NCBI GenBank assembly: GCA_021292105.1
Contig: CM037874.1
Span: 39,720,404-39,784,403, forward strand
Length of the DNA: 64,000 bases
Direction of reading: 5' to 3'
Source of the DNA: Anadara kagoshimensis
Taxonomy: Eukaryota; Mollusca; Bivalvia; Arcoida; Arcidae
Position numbers and translations under genes: made by a program
Notes under the pieces: generated by a model
What the model saw: the letters and a program-made list of their open reading frames with translations, nothing else
Databases searched by the model: none
Told to the model about the DNA's origin: nothing
Shown here: piece after piece, positions 57,830 to 64,000 of the stretch
Numbering within the stretch: position 1 is the stretch's first letter
Layout of the letters: each line of letters opens with the position of its first letter

Positions 57830-59227
57830 AAGTCATTACTTACCATAGCTTCATCTAGAGCTTGAACTAATTCCTCATCACTATCGGAGTTCATCTACAA
57901 CAATAAAATATTACATTTGAAATATTAATAATTTACTGCTATGGTTAAACAAGAAATAAAACTAGCATTTCAGATATAAGTTTACTGATGTTATTTTAAA
58001 GTTTAAACGTTTAAAATACATACCATCTCTGTATCACTATGAATTATTCTTGTCTTGTGTCTGATGGAGGGACGTCAGCTGTTGTCGTATTCTCCTAAAA
58101 TATTAAGGTTTTACATTTACTATTTCAGTTTTAGTGTATAAAATGATTAAACTTAATACATAAAAAGAAATACTACTTCTCTGATATATTTGAAATGATA
58201 CTCACAGATATAAGGTTTTGGATCTCTTGTGAACTAAGTTCAAGGAAGTCCACTGATTCCCCTTGATCTTCATTTTCCAGATTCTAAAATAAAGCAGTAA
58301 ATAGATTTATTTATTATTATTACGGAAACTATAAACATTTTCGACAATACTTGATCGTGCAGAATTAATTACGCAGACTACTTGGTTACACGACATACTG
58401 ATTCCAGCAGTTTCTTTAGTATTTATTTTGTATTTTACATCTATCACGTTTACTTACCTGGCTTGGAAGATTCACATGAAGTAGGTCTTGTGAATTTATC
58501 TGTATCAACGACTCCAAGTCTTGACTACCAGTGGGTAAATTTAGACCATTAAACGAAATCTGACTGAGTGAGGAGCTTTCTGAAAATACACATATTATTT
58601 CCTCTAAAACTATTGATGAACTATGAAAAAATAGTATTAATAAATAAATAAAGGATTACGTACTCAGTGTAAACCCAAGACGTCGGTTTTTATTATTTGT
58701 ATAAAAGATCATTATTGGATTTATCAGGTATATTTATCGTTTCGTCTATCAATAACGATTTAAAGTTTAAGTATCACTTTACATCACGTCTAGTGTTGTA
58801 AAATTTAAACTGGCATAATATGTAATTTACCAGGTAAATATTTAAATCCTGTATCAGGTCATATCAACCTGAGCATGACACCAGACATAAGGTTGTAAAT
58901 TAACTATCAGGACAATAGAGCGACTCGTTCGTTGCGCGCAGTGGAGGATCTCGTATCGTAGGAAATAAGTTAACGACATAAATTAACGTAAATAAATAGA
59001 TTTGGGTTGAAATTTTAATACCCGGGGTTTAGATTTAAGGGAGATCTATACCGGCAGGTGTGCTGTGATAGCGGTATTATCCTTACTGTGTAATAAAGTT
59101 CACTCTATGATATGTGTACGTTTAACTTTATATAATTTTTTTCGACATTCTTCATAAAAACATAAATATATGTTTTATTTTTTTTTTTAAAAATCTAAAA
59201 TAAATAAACCGACTTACCTGAATCCAT
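57448..59227 (-). CDS. Six-exon C2H2 zinc-finger gene upstream of POLB
   Basis: Exons (all GT-AG, minus strand): 59218-59227 (MDS plus one base), 58458-58579, 58206-58283, 58024-58094, 57844-57894, 57448-57690. The first five exons give an acidic, Ser/Gln-rich region (SQISFNGLNLPTGSQDLESL, SVDFLELSSQEIQNLIS, MNSDSDEELVQALDEAM). The last exon encodes three C2H2 fingers: HQCPHC...HIKAKH, ILCQVCGKIF...HQNSC and HACNICGKIC...HRTRH, then TAA. Exon lengths and phases fit, except that exon 58024-58094 is 71 bp, one base short, with a stop in phase. The last exon ends 130 bp before the POLB acceptor. Probably a DNA-binding regulator; it could be host or Polinton. A (TG)n microsatellite lies in the intron at 57784-57825. 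Confidence 0.7.
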
Positions 59228-59234
59228 GGTAAAT

Positions 59235-59640
59235 TCCAGAGAATAAATTAAATCACACAGATTGTTTTTTTTTTTATGTTAAAAAGTCTATACAACCGTT
59301 TTCAGTTGTAATATCTGTAAAAACACTAAGTTAAATGCTTGTAATAAAAAGCGGTAAAATATTTTTGTTAAGCAGCGTATATACGTCCGAATAGAAGTAG
59401 GAATTGCGCTTTAAAGTGACTAGATAACGCTTACACAATATTATATGAAAGCGAACAGATATAGAGCGTTCATCGCTGATTGGTCCGTTTAAAACCAGAC
59501 CGCGTTTTATGAATTGATTCTCATACAATAGAGTGATGCATTGGGTCCATATAAGGAACATTATTTAAATGAAGAAGATTTAAAGAATTCTAATTGCTAG
59601 CACATTGAACCAACACGCTTGAACCCTATCCCCATTGTAT
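59235..59640. other. Region upstream of the zinc-finger gene
   Basis: Non-coding, AT-rich sequence that should contain its promoter. A degenerate unit of the neighbouring minisatellite (GTGATGCATTGGGTCCATAT) is at 59532. No TATA box can be singled out in such AT-rich DNA. Confidence 0.4.
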
Positions 59641-59649
59641 CGTCTATTT

Positions 59650-60015
59650 AGCATAATAAAAACAAAGGGTGATGCGATAGGTCCTAGTAGAACAAAGGGT
59701 GATGCGGTGACCTATATTTGGAACAAAGGGTGATGCAGTAGGTCTTAGTAGAACAAAGGGTGATGCGATAGGTCCATATAAGGAACAAAGGGTGATGCGG
59801 TAGGTCTTAGTAGAACAAAGGGTGATGCGATAGGTCCATATAAGGAACAAAGGGTGATGCGGTGACCTATATTTGGAACAAAGGGTGATGCAGTAGGTCC
59901 TAGTAGAACAAAGGGTGATGCGGTGACCTATATTTGGAACAAAGGGTGATGCAGTAGGTCCTAGTAGAACAATAGGGTGATGCAGTAGGTCCTAGTAGAA
60001 CAAAGGGTGATGCAA
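59650..60015 (+). repeat. 30-bp minisatellite, about 12 copies
   Basis: Unit AACAAAGGGTGATGCGATAG then GTCCTAGTAG, with two other spacer types (GTGACCTATATTTGG and GTCCATATAAGG) after the constant AACAAAGGGTGATGC. The three spacers alternate, so the array is a mosaic and not a simple homogeneous satellite. Confidence 0.92.
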
Positions 60016-60189
60016 ACGGGGAAGGTAGAGAGTCACTCCCTACTACTGTTCAGCTTCTTATAAAAAAGTGAAATTTCAAGTATATTGAAGTTATATCAAG
60101 TAAGACAGCCAATCCGCACTGAATAAGTGATCAAATTATTTCTTTTTTAATTTTGTTTATTTATTTCCTATTTTTATTTCTTTACCTTT

Positions 60190-60258
60190 GAACCGAATGA
60201 ATAACCGAACGAACGAACGAACGAACGAACGAACGAACGAACGAACGAACGAACGAAC

Positions 60259-60297
<39 letters not shown>

Positions 60298-60300
60298 TTT
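60190..60300 (+). repeat. (GAAC)n followed by (TTTA)n microsatellites
   Basis: About 14 GAAC(GAAC) tetramers (AACGAACGAACG...) run directly into a TTTA/TTAT array. AT-rich DNA with many T runs follows up to about 60500. A short (AAT)n lies at 61024-61050. Confidence 0.95.
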
Positions 60301-60707
60301 TATTTATTAAAATTTTATTTATTAATTAAAAGTATTTATTTATTAAAATTTTATTTATTTACTGATTATTATTTCTTCACTAGTTTTCATTAATTTTTTT
60401 TTTTATTTATTTACTAGTTTTTTTTTAAATTAATTTAACTGATTAATTTTATTTCTTATATTCGTTATTATTTTATTTTATTTTTATTAGTTATTTTAAA
60501 AAAAAACTAAAACTTGACTATGATATTCATATTTAGGAAATAGACTATAGCCAGGTGTACATGTCTCAGGTAAAATCTGGTGATTTTAAAATGTATGCTA
60601 AGTGAGACTATGGTTTTTTAAAATGTATGCTAAGTGAGACTAAACCTTTTTATATCTTCATGTTCAAGTTTCAAGTTTCTTTATTTCTCATACCCTTGAG
60701 GGATTAC

Positions 60708-62697
60708 AGACGTTTCGTCCCATAGGACTTTTCGTCCCATGCCATTTCGTACCATATTCAGGACTTTTCGTCCCATATTTGTAAGACGTTTCGTACCATA
60801 GGACTTTTCGTCCCAAGACATTTCGTAACATTGTTATATTATCTAAAAGAGATAAATAAATATCATTTATTCATTTGTTTTTTGTTTTATTATTATTATT
60901 ATTTTTTTTGTGAATAAAATTTAATTATTTTTATATTAAGCACAGCTTGGAGATATTAATTTTTTTTTAGAATAAAATTTAATTATTTTTATATTAAGTC
61001 AAACACAGCTTGTATATATTTATTAATAATAATAATAATAATAATAATAATTTTTCAAAATTATTATTTGACTTTAATTAACCACGCTTTAAATTTGCGT
61101 GAAGTTGAATTAATAAACTTTAAAACCATAAACAGATAAACTGATCGGGAATACTGATTATTATTGGTTTTTTTTCACAAAAAATGAAAACAAACCATTT
61201 TTCCACAAGCTTTTGTTGTTCGGTATGTTTGTTAAGCAGCGTGGGTTAAGATGCAAAATATTGGGATAGTCATTTCACAGGAAACGTTCTACAAACACGA
61301 AGAAGCGCGGGGCATCATTTGAAAGAGACTTACTTCAAATAAATCTTATGAAAAGGGTATAGTATATGTATAAACTTCGGAGCTTATGTACCGAAACACG
61401 CGGCTTCTTTGTTAATTAAAAAAACAAAACAAATTGATGAATAACAAAAGCACCCTTACCATTACTATTTCACTTTTTCCACAGCATCCCAAACTGGTGA
61501 ATTAACGTGTAAAATAGCGCGTATACGTATTTATGTAACTGCGGAAATAAATTCTTTTTAGGCAAAATTATTATTATAAAGTAATACGCGTAAAATTAAA
61601 CTTCATCAGTTTGGAACATTGTGCAAAATCTGTTTAAAATTGTATTTTCAGAAGTTTTTTTATTGTACCTTCTGGATGTTGTTATTTTGTAAAAGTAGCT
61701 TTTGAATTTTGATCAATTGTGTTTTACAGTTGCTTAGTCTTATGTATAGAAATATATTATTATTATTTACAATGATTCATGATAGGTCGTCCACGATCAG
61801 CTGACGATCTGAGGTATTTTTATATTTGTAACGAATACAGCGCGAGTCGGCGTTATTTTACATATTCAGTGGCATGCTACTTACACCTACGGTATATTAA
61901 ACACACTTTCATCATATCGTGGACCGACTTTATAATAGTACGTTGAAAATGCACGTGTGTATATATATTATATGTGATAATTTTCTATGACTATGTATGT
62001 GCGTTATATCTTTTGATAATAGTATTTGATTGAATTATAGTGTGTGATCGATGTAATTGTAAAACTTATAATAATAAATATACCATAGATCTTTAGTATT
62101 GTTTATCCGTTACACTGTTACACTGTTTATATTCCATTGTAGCCATTATCTGTCAGTCAAGATTATTACTCATTATATACAGAACAGATTTCAAATACAT
62201 GTAGTACAAGACAAGAAGGAGTTGTAGCTGAACAAAATATATACTTACATTAAGAGACAATCTTGCCCGAACATGAATATCCCAGTTGTTTGCGATTCTT
62301 ATGAGAGAATTTGACAATGTTCCGAGCATAGTAATATATCTATGTATAAATAATAAGAAAATATATTAAATACTTGTATTTAAATCGTGAATAAACTATT
62401 GTTTTGTGCTCTGGACATCGTCAAATTTCCATTAAAAATCGCATAATAACACCAAGATAAACGTTAAAACAAATGTAACGGTACGAAAAACCATGGAAAA
62501 GCTACAAAATGTTATGGTAAATCTTAAAATTATGGAACGAAAAGTCCTAAAAATGTTACGAAATATCATGGGACGAAAAGTCCTATGGTACGAAACGTCT
62601 TACGAGTATGGGACGAAAAGTCCTGAATATGGTACGAAATGTCCTGAATATGGTACGAAATGGCATGGGACGAAAAGTCCTATGGGACGAAACGTCT
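60708..62697. mobile_element. 2-kb element with long, internally repetitive inverted ends
   Basis: The left end AGACGTTTCGTCCCATAGGA continues as CTTTTCGTCCCATGCCATTT and CGTACCATATTCAGGAC. The right end at 62530-62697 is its reverse complement, with one additional internal repeat. Within each arm, variants of 'TTTCGTCCCAT' and 'TTTCGTACCAT' are repeated. The interior of 1.7 kb is AT-rich with no ORF. No target duplication is obvious (GGATTAC on the left, TGCACCC on the right). Class unknown. Confidence 0.7.
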
Positions 62698-62699
62698 TG

Positions 62700-63855
62700 C
62701 ACCCTTAAAAAATTGCCCCCGGGTTTCACCAAAGTTAACCCGATTACTTATATTATTTCAAACTACCCTAACTGATGGGATTTGTTTCTACCTGAGATAT
62801 CACCGACGGTCTTTTATCTGCAAACACATGTTTTGTGGCATTACTGTTTGTAAGATATCACAATGTATTTTGTCGAGAATTCATGAAATGTATTGACTCA
62901 CATACGAGTACATATTAATAGTGGTGCGTTTCTCACAGACTCGGTATTAAGAATGATATTTCTCCTATCTATTATTTTGGCTGTGGACATAAATGTATAT
63001 TATTCTTGAGAATATGTTACTATATATATTTTGCCGTTCTTCAGTTGAAATTTAACATGCCTCTCGGCTTCAGTTGGTTCAATGGCCCAGAATTTGGCTA
63101 ACATGTTTTCAAATGTAAAATGTTTTTGATAAATTATAATATTTTTCTGCGAGATTGTTCCAATGACCATATATCGGTTGGATATCAACTGTAAAGAAAA
63201 GTTCCCTCACATTCAACCGCGACTTTTCCATTATTATTATTAACTAAGTCTTTCGCCTAGCCTATTAGAGTATAGTACTAGTTGGAAGATTAACAGATTA
63301 ACTGATTAAGGGTCATTTAAGACAAGTAGGAAAATTCAAGTGAAAACCATTTGCTTGAAAAACGCGAAAGAGGGGTACAATTATGAAATTACCTACACAA
63401 GTGTGAAGATTTATAAATAAAAACAGAGACATATAAATGTATAAATTATATGTCTCTGATAAAAATAAAGCAGGAATTAATAATTTAAGAATTTTTAAAA
63501 ATATTTGTTGCATTTCGTTATGAAAGTTGTGCAAAAATATACCGTGTTGGGGAAAAATAGTTTTCACCTTGTATAACGAATTAATTTTAAAAAATGAAAA
63601 GATATTAACATAGTCAACGCAATAGCTAGAGCAGTGCAAAGGGGCCAGAGTTTGTTAAAGAAATACGAGGTTTTTGAAAACTGGACAATTTAACGTTGAG
63701 GTTTTCTACGATTTATTTTCCTTTTAAAAATGCGTGCACCAGGCGTGCCAATTCCCTAGCTACGATTTGTGTAAATCTGAAGGTGTGCTGCACATAAAAT
63801 ATCCGGCCAAGTATCAGAAGATTTTAAAAAATTTTAATGCCGCAAGGGGATATCA
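62700..63855. other. Intergenic, no feature recognised
   Basis: AT-rich sequence. A minus-strand frame at 63313-63639 has a composition rich in Ile, Phe and Leu typical of AT-rich non-coding DNA. Nothing supported. Confidence 0.45.
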
Positions 63856-63859
63856 CTCC

Positions 63860-63960
63860 ATCATTTGACCTGGAAGCATCATTACTGATTAGGTTCAGTG
63901 GTTTTGAGTTTACACACGACGCACGACAAACGACGGACAGGTAGCTCAGGTGAGCTAAAA
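63860..63960 (-). mobile_element. Terminal fragment of element family C
   Basis: TTTACACACGACGCACGACA then AACGACGGACAGGTAGCTCA and GGTGAGCTAAAAAC matches the right end of the copy at 31679-33252, with the same GACGCACGAC run before the terminal GGTGAGCTAA. The rest of the element is not recognisable to the left. Confidence 0.6.
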
Positions 63961-64000
63961 ACTAACTAAAAAGAGGGTGTGTGACGTTTCAACGATTCCA

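Overview
The window looks like a bivalve mollusc nuclear scaffold. It is AT-rich and dominated by non-coding DNA. It carries tRNA-derived SINEs, the widespread molluscan repeat family bounded by an AGCTCACCTGAGC hairpin and a GGCCCATGGGCC palindrome, many TA-flanked inverted-repeat elements and at least ten unrelated minisatellites. One sequencing gap of 1,000 N lies at 44498-45497. The species assignment is inference.

Left part (1-14.6 kb): after a decayed LINE 3' end, the last four coding exons of a host gene for 4-hydroxyphenylpyruvate dioxygenase (HPD, tyrosine breakdown) lie on the + strand at 1008-1079, 7053-7169, 9524-9646 and 14516-14590. All are phase 0 with GT-AG borders, and two of the three iron ligands are visible at the exact spacing of the human enzyme. 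The first of these introns holds a 4.4-kb (GA)-rich minisatellite whose unit matches the exon end plus splice donor next to it. The last intron holds a GAT array.

Middle part (14.6-44.5 kb): no host gene recognised. It contains a three-level nest of transposons at 15.6-18.6 kb, several reversed copies of the AGCTCACC family (24.6-28.6, 31.7-33.3 and 36.8-37.3 kb), SINEs, small TA-flanked elements and tandem arrays with units of 34, 38, 39, 42, 45 and 55 bp. A 3.7-kb CT-rich array at 37.3-41.1 kb includes a 1.1-kb higher-order duplication.

Right part (45.8-59.2 kb): a Polinton/Maverick (adintovirus-like) element. On the - strand, packed almost end to end, are a 106-residue small protein, a minor (penton-type) capsid protein, a basic core-like protein, the major capsid protein and an adenain-type protease; the integrase with a C-terminal chromodomain lies just upstream. 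On the + strand are the packaging ATPase, a second copy of the 106-residue protein and an unknown 150-residue protein. The protein-primed family B DNA polymerase runs on the - strand. Upstream of it is a six-exon C2H2 zinc-finger gene, and the polymerase reading frame itself begins after an in-phase splice acceptor, so the two may form one transcription unit with alternative last exons. The structural genes and integrase carry many single-base frame breaks, while the ATPase, both following + strand genes and nearly all of the polymerase are open. This may be decay or poor consensus next to the gap. Terminal inverted repeats were not found; the left one may lie in the gap.

Right edge (59.2-64 kb): a 30-bp minisatellite, tetranucleotide arrays, a 2-kb element with long inverted repeats and AT-rich DNA with no gene that I can recognise.
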